A stretch of 64,000 nucleotides of DNA from Nageia nagi (Eukaryota > Pinophyta), in the NCBI GenBank assembly GCA_050084985.1, contig JBITNC010000002.1, positions 38,192,001-38,256,000 on the forward strand, read 5' to 3'. Below the pieces are notes generated by a model. The model was not told where the DNA came from. It did not search any database and was given only the letters and a program-made list of their open reading frames with translations. Position 1 is the stretch's first letter. Each line of letters opens with the position of its first letter. This document shows, one piece after another, positions 11,960-23,979 of this stretch. A program made the position numbers and the translations under genes.

Positions 11960-13300
11960 TTTCTAGGTGGTGGATTCTTTGTTTTATCTAGGAAATCTCT
12001 AATTGCATGTCCAACTATTTTGCAAACTGTGCACTTGGGAATTAGGTGTTTATAATCAATGTTTTGTTCCCATGCTCCTAGAGATGAGTCGAGGATGATC
12101 TTCCCCGAGAGATCTTTGGTAAGATCTGCATTTATGCAGAAGCATACAACAAGAAGTCAAGACTTGTTTACTACAGTAGAATCAACTACTATTAGGGTTT
12201 CTATATGTTTCGTGATTCCTGCAATTATGTTGACATTCCAAAAGTCGATAAGGAGTTTAGGAAGTTGAACCCATATTGAAGTGGTAGCAATATTTTCTTA
12301 TTCTAGGTGAAATCCTTTGTACTATTTCCAAAGGTAATCTTTTTTACCCAAGAACCAAAGTTGTCAGACTCAGACTCAATGCGGAATAGCCGAGGTCCAC
12401 TTGGATTTGGGACTCGGAAAAATATCGTCCGAACTTGGCAAAACGAAAAAAATGCAAAAAATACATATATTTTCATTGAAAACATAAGTTTTTTCAATTG
12501 CATATTACTTATTATTACTATTAGTGTCTTCTAGAAGCCTGCCTACTCAACAATAACATCAACATTATACAATTTACAATATACACAATTACAAATGGCG
12601 AATAGGAAGGGGCATATATTTATATTCATCAAAATGTTAAAACTTCACAATACAAAATGTGCCTATGATGGCAAAATACAAAATCAGCCAATCTATGATG
12701 GTTGCAAACTTCATTCTTTTTGTTTTTCCCCTTTTGTCATTGGAGTGAGGATTTGGTGAATTCTCATACTTGCGTAGTTTGGACTTTGGAGCATTCTTAA
12801 TGGTTTTGTGGAAATTGTTTCTTGTTGAACCTATCACAAAATAGATAAGTCATCTTTGGGAAAGCATAACTTTTTATAGAGACATTAAATCACAGTAATT
12901 CTTTTTCCATTGGGTGGCATTCGAAGAGACCTTTCCAACGTGTATACACATGCCTAATTAATGGGTTTTTTTAATGTTATTAAGTCATTTTTTTGACTTA
13001 CTTTATTATCACCAAACTCATTGAACTCGACCAAACTCACCAGACTCGACCAAACTTGGCTAGACTCTCCGAGACTCAACAAATCTCTAGACTCATTAGT
13101 CCAAGCCTCTGTGACTCATCAGGAATGACTCGAACTCGGGGACTCACGATTTCTGACGAGTAGAACTACTATGCCAAGAACCAAGGGCCTCTTTGGAGCA
13201 CTTCTTCCATGTCAAATTTGAATTTGAATTTGAAGACCAAAAAATCTTTTTGTATGGTCATGATGGTGAGATTTCTTTTTATTTCCCATTTCAAACTTCT
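11960..13300 (-). pseudogene. DUF4283 / zinc-knuckle pseudogene (plant LINE ORF1-type), split by an insertion
   Basis: If 12361-13173 plus one copy of the flanking duplication is set aside, one minus-strand frame runs through FDMEEVLQRGPWFLG, a tryptophan-bearing segment, ATTSIWVQLPKL, and ends in the knuckle CTVCKIVGHAIRDF. These are the ordered landmarks of the DUF4283 domain followed by its CCHC knuckle; the last Cys is Asp here. Two in-frame stops lie between GPWFLG and IWVQLP. In plants this combination is typical of ORF1 of L1-type LINEs, an RNA-binding protein. No ORF2 is attached. Upstream similarity fades beyond about 13300. Confidence 0.7.
12361..13173. mobile_element. 813-bp insertion with 13-bp target duplication
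   Basis: The segment is bounded by CCAAGAACCAAAG (12348-12360) and CCAAGAACCAAGG (13174-13186), 12 of 13 identical. Removing it with one duplicate restores the DUF4283 reading frame exactly. The interior is AT-rich, but both ends are rich in GACTC/ACTCG words. On the minus strand GTTCGAGTC resembles a tRNA-type B box. There is no poly-A tail and I found no clear terminal inverted repeat. The duplication length suits target-primed retrotransposition, but the class is unknown. Confidence 0.6.
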
Positions 13301-13589
13301 CCAAGCTCAAATTTGGTGCAAGTTTGGTCACACTCCTCTGAATTTGCCAATGAGGGAGATTTTGTGGCATTGCTATTCTAAGTTGATTAGTTTGTCTAGA
13401 ATAGAGAGGTATGCAATTCCATCATCCGACTTAGTTTTCGGATCAAGGGGGATGTCAATAAGAACCTTCACTCACTTGAAATTGAAAATACTTGACCAGC
13501 TGGCAGAAGTCTATCTTGAATCAAGATTTGCCAAGGAAGATTATTGTCTTATAGAAAAGGTCAAATTGAAAAATTTGTAGGTCGATGTA

Positions 13590-14410
13590 GGAGGGGGGGA
13601 TGAAAGATTATTCCATCCCAACCTGTTAATAAAATGAAACAAACTATATTTCACATTATGGTATTCACTGATTTCTATTATGAAACTAGAAAATTAACAA
13701 GAACATGCCTATTGTTCAACAAGGTGGAATAAAATGAACACACCACTTCATATTGAAACATAAACCAAGGAAAGTACATCTAAATGAAGATGATGAGGTA
13801 AGAGAACGGTTTTTGAGTTTCTTTTGAAAAATGTACTCTACAGAGGAGGCCCAAACACTTTATTAGGAGTGGTTAAAATTTGTATATCTTAGTGGTTTGA
13901 CTTTCAAGTGATCAAAGCTTTGTTTAGAAAATCATCGTTTAATTGTAATTTTTTTAAACAATTGCATTTTTTCAATCTTCCCATCCTTTTGCAAAAAACA
14001 ATGATTTTTCCTTAAAAATGGAGCAATTTTTGCACTCCAAAAAGATGAGATTATTTGCTGTTTACTTGTGATTTTCTGCAAAAAAAAATGTGGACCACTT
14101 AAACAGATAAAAAATGATTTTTTGCAATTGTTTAATCACCGATTTATTGACAAAAAGATATGATTTTTGGCATAAAATAGCAAATCTGTTTAGGCAAAGA
14201 CTTAAAAGGGCGGAAATGGAATTTTTTTGTCATTTTGTTCTATGTAGGCTTGGGAAAAGAAAGGCTAGAGTTGTGTGGGCATTTTTGTATTTCTGATTTT
14301 GTTATTACAAGAGTTTGGAGGCTAATTCAATGATTTAGCTACCATGGGTGAAAATTTTTGTGGTTGGATTTCAAATTTCTCTTCATTTTCTTGCATTCTA
14401 GCTAGAAAAT
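13590..14410. other. No recognisable feature
   Basis: AT-rich sequence with many short A and T runs. I see no coding frame with recognisable motifs, although 14300-14414 may be upstream sequence of the hAT pseudogene. Confidence 0.5.
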
Positions 14411-14414
14411 CAAA

Positions 14415-16896
14415 GTGTCTATAGAGTTAGATCCTTTTTGGCAGTATGCAACACAAGTTGAGGGCAAGCTAGGGAAGCTGCATGTACCCTTTGTAGGAAA
14501 GGTCATCACTGGAGGAATCTACAAGTTCAAAATCCATATTTCTCAAGAAGCAAGGAAAGATGTGGAAATTTTTCCAAATGCAAACACAAATCTTGCCCTA
14601 GAGGCAAGCAAATCCCTACAAGTTGCAACAGATAAGAAGGTTGTCATTCAAACTGAGCTAGGGATAAATGCTTCAAGATTTTGGATTCCCGATGATGTGA
14701 GTTTTAGTGTTGGAAGTCAACAAAGTTTTCAAACTTTTGCAATCTCTTCTTATGTAGGTCCATGAACAACCTAGAGCCCAAATATCAATTACTATTTTGT
14801 TGAACAAAGAATGAGAAAAAAGGGCAAGCATAATAGTGGCCAAGTTGGTATACTATGAAGGACTTCCAATCAACATTGTCAGGATCCCTTACTCAATGTT
14901 CGATGTAGTTTGTTTGATTGAGGTTGGGTACAAGGGGCCCACTTTAAAAGAATTGCAAGGGCCTCTTGTGCAGGATATCAAACAAAAGTGCTTGGATAGG
15001 TGTATTATATTTTTTTAAAATATTTCTTTACTTGAAATTTGTAGTTATATTTTTGTAGTGTTGTATTTTAATTTTTAGTTGCTTTTTCTTCCAAGTTGTC
15101 AGAAATTCAAGTCTTAGAAGGTAATGGATATCATCATAATGTTTGAAGAGTGGATAGATGGAAAGGGTAGAACCTTGATCAATTTCCTAGCGTATTGCCC
15201 ACAAGGCACAATGTTCATGAAATCCATTTGTGCATACAAAGATGGAAATAGGTTATGCGACCTTCTACACCAATTTGTGTAAGGGCTAGAGGTGAAGCAG
15301 GTTGTCAAGGTGGTCACAAACAATGTTGAAAACTATCTTGCAAAAAGGAAGTTACTTATGTAGAGGTATCCCATCATTTTCGGGACTCCATGTGTTGCCC
15401 ATTGCATTGATCTTATTTTGGAGGAGATAGAAAAATTTGATTGCTTGAGAGAGGTGGTTGACCAAGCAAGGTCAATCACCAAGTTCATTTATAATAAAGC
15501 CTTTGTTCTTAGCATAATGAGATGATTCACCATGAACAAGAAGTTGTTGCACCCAGAAGTCACACGATTTACCTCTAACTTCATCTCCCTTCAATCGATC
15601 AAAGGTGCATGCCTAAGCTTCGGGCAATGTTTGTTTCTAGATAGTGGTATGCTTCCTTGATGAGTAGGAGGCCAAAGGGCATTGTGGTGGCTTCCTTGGT
15701 AGGTAGGGAGGAATTTTGGCAAGTGGTCAAAAGGAGTCGATCAATGACTAAGCCACCTTTTATCATCCTCCACTTAATTCATAGGCATATGCATTCTATA
15801 GGCTACTTATATGAGCCCAAGGGATAGGCCCAAGCATGCCATCAAGGTTTGGTATGAGGAGCACATTAGGGATGACGAATAGTTTGAATACAAGTACACC
15901 ATCTATTACGACATCATTGATAAATGATGAAACAAAAATGCTCCATTGCCCTATATATGCAACAGGGGCCTTGTTGAACCCCAACTTATTGTTTGCACGA
16001 AGCTCAAGTCATCATGAGGTCTCTAGAGGGTTTGTTACATGTATATGCAGGATGATAGTTGGTTTCTTTAGTAACCAAATCTTCATGGACCTTGACATGT
16101 ACAAGAGTGCAATTGGCTTCTTTGGTTTTGATTCTACTAGAAACACACATGGGAGCACTCCCTAGGTGAGAGGAAACTAAATACTTCAAATTATTTATTT
16201 CATTGTTTTTTATACATTTAAGCTTTTACCAATTTTTTTTTTAATTATATTCATATTTTAGAGTTATGGTGGAAGAGTTTCAGCAGTGATACACCCCAAT
16301 TGCAAAATTTAGCCATTTACATCCTCAGGGACGCAAACACAATTGGAGTGCCTTCAAAAATTCACTCCAAGAAGTGCAACAGATTAGCAATTTGATTCAT
16401 TTCTATTTTTTTGAATCTTTTCAACTTTCAATGGTCACTTTTTAGTTCTTGCAATTACATTTAAATTTGTAATTGGTATGGCAAAATTTGTTTAATGTTA
16501 TCAGGTTGGTGATGCATCACTTAAATGATATTGTGTATCATCCACATCAACTTGTGATTGTATGTGAAGCAATTGCAAAAGAAGCATGAAGTGAAATCCA
16601 TTGACTTGTCTTCCATCAATCCCACATTTAATGATGCACCTCCATCCAACTTAGTAGAAGAGGACCATGTACAAGAGGAGTTTCATGTTGCATGGCTTGA
16701 GTTGGAGCAGCTAATGGATATGGGCATGGAGGATTATGTGGACTTGGAGGGTCCATTACCTAAGGTTCCTCAATCTAATATTGGTGTTGGACCTTTTGCA
16801 CCTGTTGAGGACAATTCTCCACACTCACAAAGGCAATGCAAAATAGAAGTGCCCCCTAGGACCATAGCACCCTCTACTATTAATACTAGTAGTTGA
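14415..16896 (+). pseudogene. hAT-family transposase pseudogene (BED finger, DUF659, dimerisation domain)
   Basis: Three ordered blocks are readable despite stops and shifts. At 14415-14765 a BED-finger-like block (GKLHVPFVGKVITGGIYKFK) has lost its zinc cysteines: C-X2-C reads V-X2-V. At 14836-15500 the DUF659/catalytic region shows YYEGLPINIVRIPYSM, YKGPTLKELQGPL, EEWIDGKGRTLINFL, VVTNNVENYL and TPCVAHCIDLILE; the usual DNAANY is VTNNVENY here. At 16267-16393 the C-terminal dimerisation motif is visible (WWKSFSSDTPQLQNLAI, then KIHSKKCNRLAI). An acidic tail (16558-16896) follows. An autonomous copy would cut and paste its DNA from the nucleus; this one is clearly dead. Terminal inverted repeats were not identified. 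Confidence 0.8.
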
Positions 16897-16899
16897 GCA

Positions 16900-17690
16900 C
16901 ATGGTGGCCAATATAAAACAACCAAAAGCCGTTGATGCCTCAACATTGTAGTTTTTGTACTTGTTGGCACTCAGCAGTAGACACACATTTTTTAGGTGAC
17001 TTTATTTAATATGTTTTTGTATTTTGATGTTATGATTTATGAATATGAATTATGATCCACTATCATTTTCCTCAAATTTATGTCATGAATGTGTTGTTGG
17101 ATGATATGGCTCATATGGAAATGTTTTATGGCAATTAAATAAGCTTATTTCATGGATAAATATGAAAAAAATTGCAATTTTTTTTTTTAATGTGCCACAA
17201 GTTTTTGTCAAGTTTGTCGAGTTTTTAAATTTGGCCCATAACCATTTTTTTGTCATTCATGATTTCCTAAACATTGGATCAAAGTGTAGAGAAACTAGGA
17301 ATACCATTTCCCAATATGACCCCTTGGATGGTGGCAACTCTATGGGTAGAATGCCCCAAACTTGAGATATCTTGCGATTCATCTACTATCTTAGGTTGCT
17401 AGTTCCTCTGCTTCCAAGGGCAATTAGTCCACAAATAGCTTCATTCATAGCATAAGGAGGAGTAGGCTCACCTTTGCAAAGTAAAAAGTTGGTTGCAATA
17501 CATAGTTCCCTTCACCTTCAATAAGGATGACACCAATGTACAAAGAGTCTTTAGTTGTATGGTGGGAAGTTCATCCCAAAGATGCAAGGGATGATGCAAG
17601 GGAAATTGATGAGGATAAGGATGAAGAAGGATTGGTTAAAGTACCATTGATGAGTTGGATCATGTGATGGTTAAAGATAATAACTCAAGT
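16900..17690. other. Decayed sequence downstream of the hAT pseudogene
   Basis: Short plus-strand stretches rich in D/E/S (around 17580-17760) may be remnants of a related protein tail, but no motif can be named. Confidence 0.3.
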
Positions 17691-18390
17691 GGTGGTGATT
17701 ATGATAGATCAAGAAGTCCATCAAGAGACATTCTGCCACATGAGCCAATAAACTTAGAAGAACAGTTTTCTATTTTACTTTTAGAGATAATTCTAATTCT
17801 CGTACACATACAGTTTTGTGTTGTACTTGGACTCCATTTTAGCATTTATAATTTAGCTATGTACATTGAAAACTTAAATATAATATATCTTGTGTTCTTT
17901 TGATCGTAATTATTTATTAATATTATTATGAGTATTTTCAAGTTTTTTATTTGGTTTGATATTTCTAAGCATCCATGTTTTACTATGAAAGAAATTGATT
18001 TTAATATTTTATCTAATATTTTTGAAATTCCTTCGATTTAATGTGATAATTTTAATGGGTCAAGAAACCCAACAGGAAAATTTCTGCCACATGAGCTGAT
18101 GGACTTGGAAGAATATTTTGCAATTTTACTTTTAACCATAATTCTCTTACACATACAGTTTTGTATTGAACTTGGACTCTATTTTTTAGCATTTATCATT
18201 TGGCTATGAACCTTGAAAATCTAAATATAATATAGCTTGTGTTTACTTGATCCTAGTTAATTATTAATGTTGAATAGGTATTTTTAAGTTTCGTATTTGG
18301 TTCAAAGCATCTATGAATTCATGTATTATTATGAAAGAAACTGATTTTAATGTGTTATAAAATCTCTTTGAAAAGCCTCTAATTTAATGT
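17690..18390. repeat. Degenerate tandem duplication of about 350 bp
   Basis: The segment from about 17700 to 18050 repeats at about 18061 to 18390. Shared landmarks are CTGCCACATGAGC, CACATACAGTTTTGT, TTGGACTC and ATGAAAGAAA in the same order. Many substitutions and small indels indicate an old duplication. Confidence 0.7.
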
Positions 18391-18419
18391 ATTTTTTGTT
18401 TGCCATCCCTTAGATGTCC

Positions 18420-19490
18420 CCGAAAAAATGGATTGCTCTTCCCAAGGTACCAAAAAGCTATCCCACCACCCCCATCATTCCCATCCCTGATACTTAGCGT
18501 ATCCTTGCTCTACTGTTATATCAACAACAACAACAAAAATCAATATTTTGATATTATCAGTTAGATCAAACTGGAAAAGGCCTCAACTGAGAGATTTATC
18601 CATAGTTAACATCACTCCAGTAGCTAACCAAAAGGCTACTGCAGTACTGATCAATAATGTTGATTTAGCTACTAGACAAAACAGATATTGAAATTGATTC
18701 ACATTCTCAAAGAAAGGTACAGTTCATAGTCCTGCACGTACTGAGGCTATTAAAAGTACATAAAATAATGAATTAGGTACTGTATGAAGTATTTGGAATA
18801 CAAAGTAAAAGAGTACCTCAATAAGACTCAAAAAAGGTTAATACAAGATGCTGTGGATGCCCTGGAGGCAGCTCAAAACAAGGCAAAAACTAAAATTAAC
18901 ATTAAAAGTACAATGGAATTAGATATCCGCTCAAGCAACACAATGTGTTGAAAGATAGAAAAAGATAGAAATGGGTTTAATCAAAGTTAAAGTGCATTGT
19001 TGTAGAGAAGACGGAATCATTATCAAGCACTTTGTAAAGTCTAATACAAGATCTGATGATGCTAGCGGGAGAGTGGCCAGTGCTGATTTGGGCATGGCTC
19101 AGTAATCAGAGGGAACGTATTTTGCAGGCTATAAAACTTGCCTATTATCTAATGATGATAAATGTGTAGTTGCTGACAGGAATCTGATGATATGTGTCTG
19201 GACAGACCAGACTCCAAGACCAAAAGGAGAAGTTGGCCCACAACATAATGAAACCCCCTGCCTAGGATGAGGAAGGAAGCTGTGGAGACTTTAGCAACAG
19301 CAGCTAGTATTGCAAGACACAGCCTCACAAGTCGGCCCTCATCTTCCTGGACCCATGTTGTTCAAAGGGCTTTTGATGCCCCAGCAGCTGGGAATTACCA
19401 AAGCAATCAACTGACCAATTGAAGATTTGCTAGAATAGCTTGAACTATTTTCGTGACTTGAAATATTGGCTAAGCTGACTTACACATGCT
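18420..19490. other. Unassigned, less AT-rich segment
   Basis: The base composition is more balanced than in the neighbours and looks like decayed coding or element DNA. No frame longer than a few dozen codons and no motif could be recognised on either strand. Confidence 0.3.
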
Positions 19491-19499
19491 AATGTATTG

Positions 19500-19620
19500 T
19501 GTGCTCAAGAAGAAAAGAAAATATATTAATGTCCATGGGTGACCAAAAGCGGTCAATGGGACTGGAATATACAAGAGAGGTACAGTAGCAATCAAGGGCC
19601 CAAAGATGGTCCCCACTAAA
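19500..19620 (-). mobile_element. LINE 3' tail fragment
   Basis: The reverse complement reads CCCATTGACCGCTTTTGGTC, then ACATTAATATATTTTC. This matches the 3' end of the LINE at 44280-44340 almost word for word. It is a 5'-truncated or decayed copy. Confidence 0.65.
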
Positions 19621-19916
19621 GTTTAAAACGACTTAAAAATATAAAAAGGGGTCGAAATCCTAGAAGTAAGAAGATAATGCAAGAAAGGAGCACTATATTG
19701 CCAAGATTGGACAAGAAACCGCCTGGGGATGCTCTAGGGAGAACGTGAAGACGCTCTCAATAATGCTGCCATGATGGGATCTCTCTGATATCAGGCTTCA
19801 AATGGTTAATAAGGAGCCAATGATTTAGGTCAGCTGTGCTAAAGCAAAGAACAATGCAGTGTTCGTAATTGATGAAATTGTGATGGTTGAGGAGTTCTGA
19901 ACACACAAAATCAAAA

Positions 19917-20803
19917 TGTAATAACACTATCTAGAAATTTCAGGAATTTTGCAACTAAAACTCAGATTTTTCCAAATAAATTTCAGATCTGCAATTTTAC
20001 TCAGAAAATGACACTGAAATCCTCAAATTGGCTAGATCTAACCACACAAATTTTATAAAAATTATCTACAAGTGGCAATAGAAACTAGGGCACACAAGGA
20101 ACTCAAATCATGCCCTAAAATACAATAAAAATTGCCTAGGGCTGGACGCCAAGTTGTAGAGGCTAGATCTGGTCTATAAGTCTTTAATCTCTCAACCAAA
20201 CATAGATCTATTAACAAAACCTTCACATCTAATAGATCTTGTCACAACTCCTTCACATCTGATAGATCTAGTCATAAACTTTTGATCTGGTCTTTGATTC
20301 AGTAGATCTGAACACAAATTCAGATCTGATCATATACTCTCAAATTTGATGTTGAAGTCTCAATATGCCCAAGTGGTGAACCCTGGATGGATTCACTCTC
20401 AAAGGACTCAAAGGATCAGCCCCTGAATCCTCAACCAAAAGAAAGGGATCATCACCTTGTCTACAATGGTTGGCTCTTCTGAAGATGTTGGGATCAACCA
20501 TTGTCCACAAAAGGTTGAGTAAGGGATCAACACTTCACTTCAAAAATCACAATGTCAAAATACACAAAGATACCCATAAATGGGATGCTTTACCTCCTTT
20601 TATAATTAAACATCCCCTTTTTCCTTCTAATTGACCATAAGTGGCACACAAACCAATGCCACTTTTATTTTATTTTTTATGTTTAATTTTTTATACAAAA
20701 ATTACTCTTGATGACAAAACAAAAAGTGTATCCCACCTCAACTTGGAAACTTTTATTTTAATATTGCATAGGATGAGTGGGTACCACAAGAGGGGACATT
20801 ACA
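19917..20803 (-). repeat. 3' LTR of element D
   Basis: Begins TGTAATAACAC and ends GGGGACATTACA on the plus strand. It matches 21840-22696 closely, sharing long runs around AAATTTCAGATCTGCAATTT. It contains several short AGATCT-bearing direct repeats (20150-20330). Confidence 0.8.
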
Positions 20804-20825
20804 AGTCTACCCCTCCAAATTGCCT
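20804..20825 (-). other. Polypurine tract of element D
   Basis: The minus strand reads AATTTGGAGGGGTAGACT directly before TGTAATGTCCCC, the 3' LTR start. Confidence 0.6.
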
Positions 20826-21690
20826 GTCATCAAGCAATGTCAACGAGGGTCCCAAATCAACCTTAGAAAACACCCATCATGCTTCCCTTGCACCATTCTA
20901 AGACCCATCTCCCAATGCTTGAAAATTTATTTGTGCTCCTCATGAGTGGTTGTCTCTCTGAATAAATTGCCCTCCATTTGCATCAATGTTGTCTCTACCA
21001 GATCAGCTTTGACATCAAGTGCCTCTTCACACAAAAGTACATCCAACATCGCTTCTTTAAAGCAATTTTCAGTCTCCATTGTTGTTATAACATGAAGATC
21101 ATCAAGTGCATCCTCTCAATTTTCTTCTAGAAACATAACATTATTCACTCTTGACGAGTGATCTTCTTCAATGATAGAATCAAACATAAAACTAATAGCT
21201 CTTACCTCTTCATCATTCACAAGATCTAAACAAGTATCCCAAAGTGGTCCATCCCTTGTTTTCTAAACAAGGAAAACTCCCAAATCTGATTTTTCAAAAC
21301 ATCCATCCACCTCATGCGAATGGTCTTCAACATTTTCCTCCATAAATACTGCTGAAAAAACCCCTTCATCATTTATTTCTAGCTTTTTCTCTTCTAGCTG
21401 ATCATTTATTTCCTTTTTTTATTTCTTCATATTTAGATCCATCAAATTTAGGGCCATCATTTTTCACTTCATGATCCAAATCTGAAGTCTCTTTGTCATT
21501 TTTCTACTTCTCTTCAGGCTTGCCTACAAACAATCTCCTTAGAAACATGGGTAAAGAATGAGAAACTAAGCTCTCACCTTCTTAATCCCATGTAGAAACA
21601 TGAATTGCTATTTGTGCACGTCCATATCTGAATTTGTGTTGCAGATCTCTTCTTTCAACACCTTGAATTGGTTGTGGCTGAGGGTTTTCG

Positions 21691-21794
21691 CCCTAATTTG
21701 GTTGTGGTTGAGGAATTCCACCCTGCTCTAGCTTGTTTACCAACCGACCCAACAAATCAAGCAATGTATCAAGTTTTTGCTCATCATAGTTCAT
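21691..21794 (-). pseudogene. Short Gag-like N-terminal fragment in element D
   Basis: The frame starts just inside the primer site with a leucine-rich helix (DTLLDLLGRLVNKLEQG) and a Pro/Gln stretch (PQPQPN), then a stop. Plant gypsy Gag N-termini often look like this, but there is no diagnostic motif. Further decayed codons continue to about 20830. Confidence 0.35.
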
Positions 21795-21822
21795 GATGGC
21801 TGGTTTCACAAGCTCGCAAGAT

Positions 21823-21838
21823 CCAATCTTTGATACCA
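21823..21838 (-). other. Primer-binding site of element D
   Basis: The minus strand reads TGGTATCAAAGATTGG, beginning as the initiator-tRNA-complementary site TGGTATCA and lying one base from the LTR. Confidence 0.6.
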
Positions 21839-21839
21839 C

Positions 21840-22696
21840 TATAATAACCCTATCTAGAAAATTCATGAATTTTGCAAATAATACTAAGATTTTTCCAAAT
21901 AAATTTCAGATCTGCAATTTTACTCAGAAAATGACACAGAAATCCTCAAATTGGCTAGATCTAACCACAAAAATTTTATAAAAAATATCTGCAAGTGGCA
22001 ATACAAACTAGGGCACACAAGGAGCTCAAATCATGCTCCAAAATACAATAAAAAATTGCCTAGGGCGGGATGCCAAGTTGTAGAGGCCAGATCTAGTCTC
22101 TAAGTCTTCAATCTCTCAACCAACCATACATCTATTGACAAAACCTTCAGATCTGATAGATCTAGTCATAAACTTTCAATCTGGTCCTTAATTCAACAGA
22201 TCTTATCACAAATTCAGATCTGATTATATACTCTCAAATTTGATGCTGAAGTCACAATATGCCCAAGTGGTGAACCCTCAGTGGATTAACTCTCAAAAGA
22301 CTCAAGGGATTAGCACCTTGCATCCTAAACCAAAAGAAAGGGATCATCACCTTGTCTACAATGGTTGGCTCTTTTGAAGATGTTGGGATCAGCACTTGTC
22401 CACAAAAGGTTGAGTAAAGGATCATCCCTTCACTCTAAAAATCACAATGTCAAAATACACAAAGATATCCACAAATGGAGCGCTCTACCTCCTTTTATAA
22501 CTGAACACCCCTTTTTCCTTCTAATTGCCAATTAAGTGGCACAAAACCCTACACCACTTTTATTCTATTTTTTATGTTTTTTTTTATACAAAAATCACTC
22601 TTAGTGACAAAACAAAAAGTGTGTCCCACCTCCACTTGGCAACTTTTACTTACTATTGCATAGGAAGAGTGGGGAACTACAAGAGGCGACATTACA
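21840..22696 (-). repeat. 5' LTR of element D
   Basis: Plus-strand start TATAATAACCC (the expected TG is mutated to TA) and end GCGACATTACA. It pairs with 19917-20803. Confidence 0.75.
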
Positions 22697-22699
22697 CAT

Positions 22700-23440
22700 G
22701 TCCCAAAGGATGTAAATAAAAGAACGTCTAATCAAAGCAGCAATTTGTCAGCTCTTCCATGTAAAACTTCACCTAATTACCTGTTCTAATCTCAATGCTA
22801 ATCAAATTTTATCAGTTTCAATCAATGGTCTTCCCACTCTAATTTAACTGGTTACTAAGCTAAGAGATGGCCTGTTAAAACATTCTCTTGAAAAATTGTG
22901 CACAACATAAAAATAAAAAATATGTTAATCAATGTATGCTACGTAGCTTTTGATTTTTTAATAACAAATTTCCCTTGTGCTAAGAAAAAATAAAATGGGC
23001 ATGCAAAACTATAAAATAAAGCTACAAACAAGGCAGTACAATATACATGTTTGAAGATTATTTGTTTGAAATTTTTACGCATTAAATGTCTATGCAAATA
23101 GCCTCTTTTAATTGATCTTGAAACAACAACTTAATGGATACAGCCATGATGAAGATATCCACACGTAACTCAATACTCATTAAAACTTAATACTTCTTAT
23201 GGAACTTCACAATTTTTGAACATTTTCTTTCAGAAAATCAATAATTTGGTCCCCTTGTATGAAAATTAATAGAACAGAAGACAAAACAAGCTAATTTCAG
23301 GACTATCATTTATCTGTATTTAAACAAGCACTGCTACAACCATCCTGAAATAATAGTGTTGAACATTTGTTTTGAATAATTTTATTAGATCGAATGCATA
23401 ATCCTGTTAGATATTTTCATAATGTCCATTTACCTTTCAT
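22700..23440 (-). other. Intron-type sequence downstream of ABC1-like exon 4
   Basis: AT-rich, without recognisable repeat or exon. The next expected kinase-like exon (LGQ-type motif following FYIK) was looked for on the minus strand and not found. Confidence 0.45.
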
Positions 23441-23445
23441 CTCAC

Positions 23446-23487
23446 CTTGATATAGAAAGGCCCTAGTCGAATAAGAATCCTTCGAAA
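23446..23487 (-). CDS. ABC1-like gene, coding exon 4 (42 bp)
   Basis: A micro-exon coding FRRILIRLGPFYIK. It is preceded on the minus strand by ...TTGGCAG and followed by GTGAGA, good acceptor and donor sites, phase 0 on both sides. Its sequence continues exon 3 (KRADK) exactly as expected for ABC1 proteins. Confidence 0.75.
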
Positions 23488-23947
23488 CTGCCAACACAGA
23501 AAAAAGTTGTAGTAAGTAAATATATGGTATGACAAATAAGTATAAATAGAATATTGCTTCCAAGGATGAGGAAAGTCCAACATTGTTTGCTTCATCGATA
23601 CCAGAGAGGTAGAAAAATAAAAAATAGCATCTTTTATTTTCATAGATGATTTACAAATTCAAAAAAGGACAAAAAACACTATTGAGACCTACATTATTGT
23701 GGAACAGAGAAATGGGCATTAACAATCGTGGTAGAGAGTAGCCATTTGTTTTGCATGAAAAAGGTAATGGCTTCCATGAAAGAAGCTGAGATAAGCCATT
23801 GAGACCAAGAAGCATCCTCACAGTCTTAAAAAATGATAGTATATATCTTAATTCTTCTTGTAGACTGACTGATAAAATTCTCAAAACCACAACTCATTAA
23901 AAGTTTAAATGTAAATCACATGTAAAGTATTAATTAATATTCAATTT

Positions 23948-23979
<32 letters not shown>

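Larger units (their letters stand above)
19917..22696 (-). mobile_element. Compact non-autonomous gypsy-like element (element D)
   Basis: Two LTRs (19917-20803, 887 bp; 21840-22696, 857 bp) flank a 1036-bp interior. A purine tract and primer site place it on the minus strand. The interior has only a short frame (21794-21691) and decayed sequence, so proteins must have been supplied in trans. No matching target duplication is visible (CAAAA on the left, CATGT on the right), so the flanks may have been rearranged or mutated. Confidence 0.75.

Noticed and set aside
23651-23890. Minus-strand 79-codon frame next to exon 4, considered as another ABC1-like exon
   Set aside because: No ABC1 motif, and exon 3 already joins exon 4 in phase (KRADK to FRRILIRLG).
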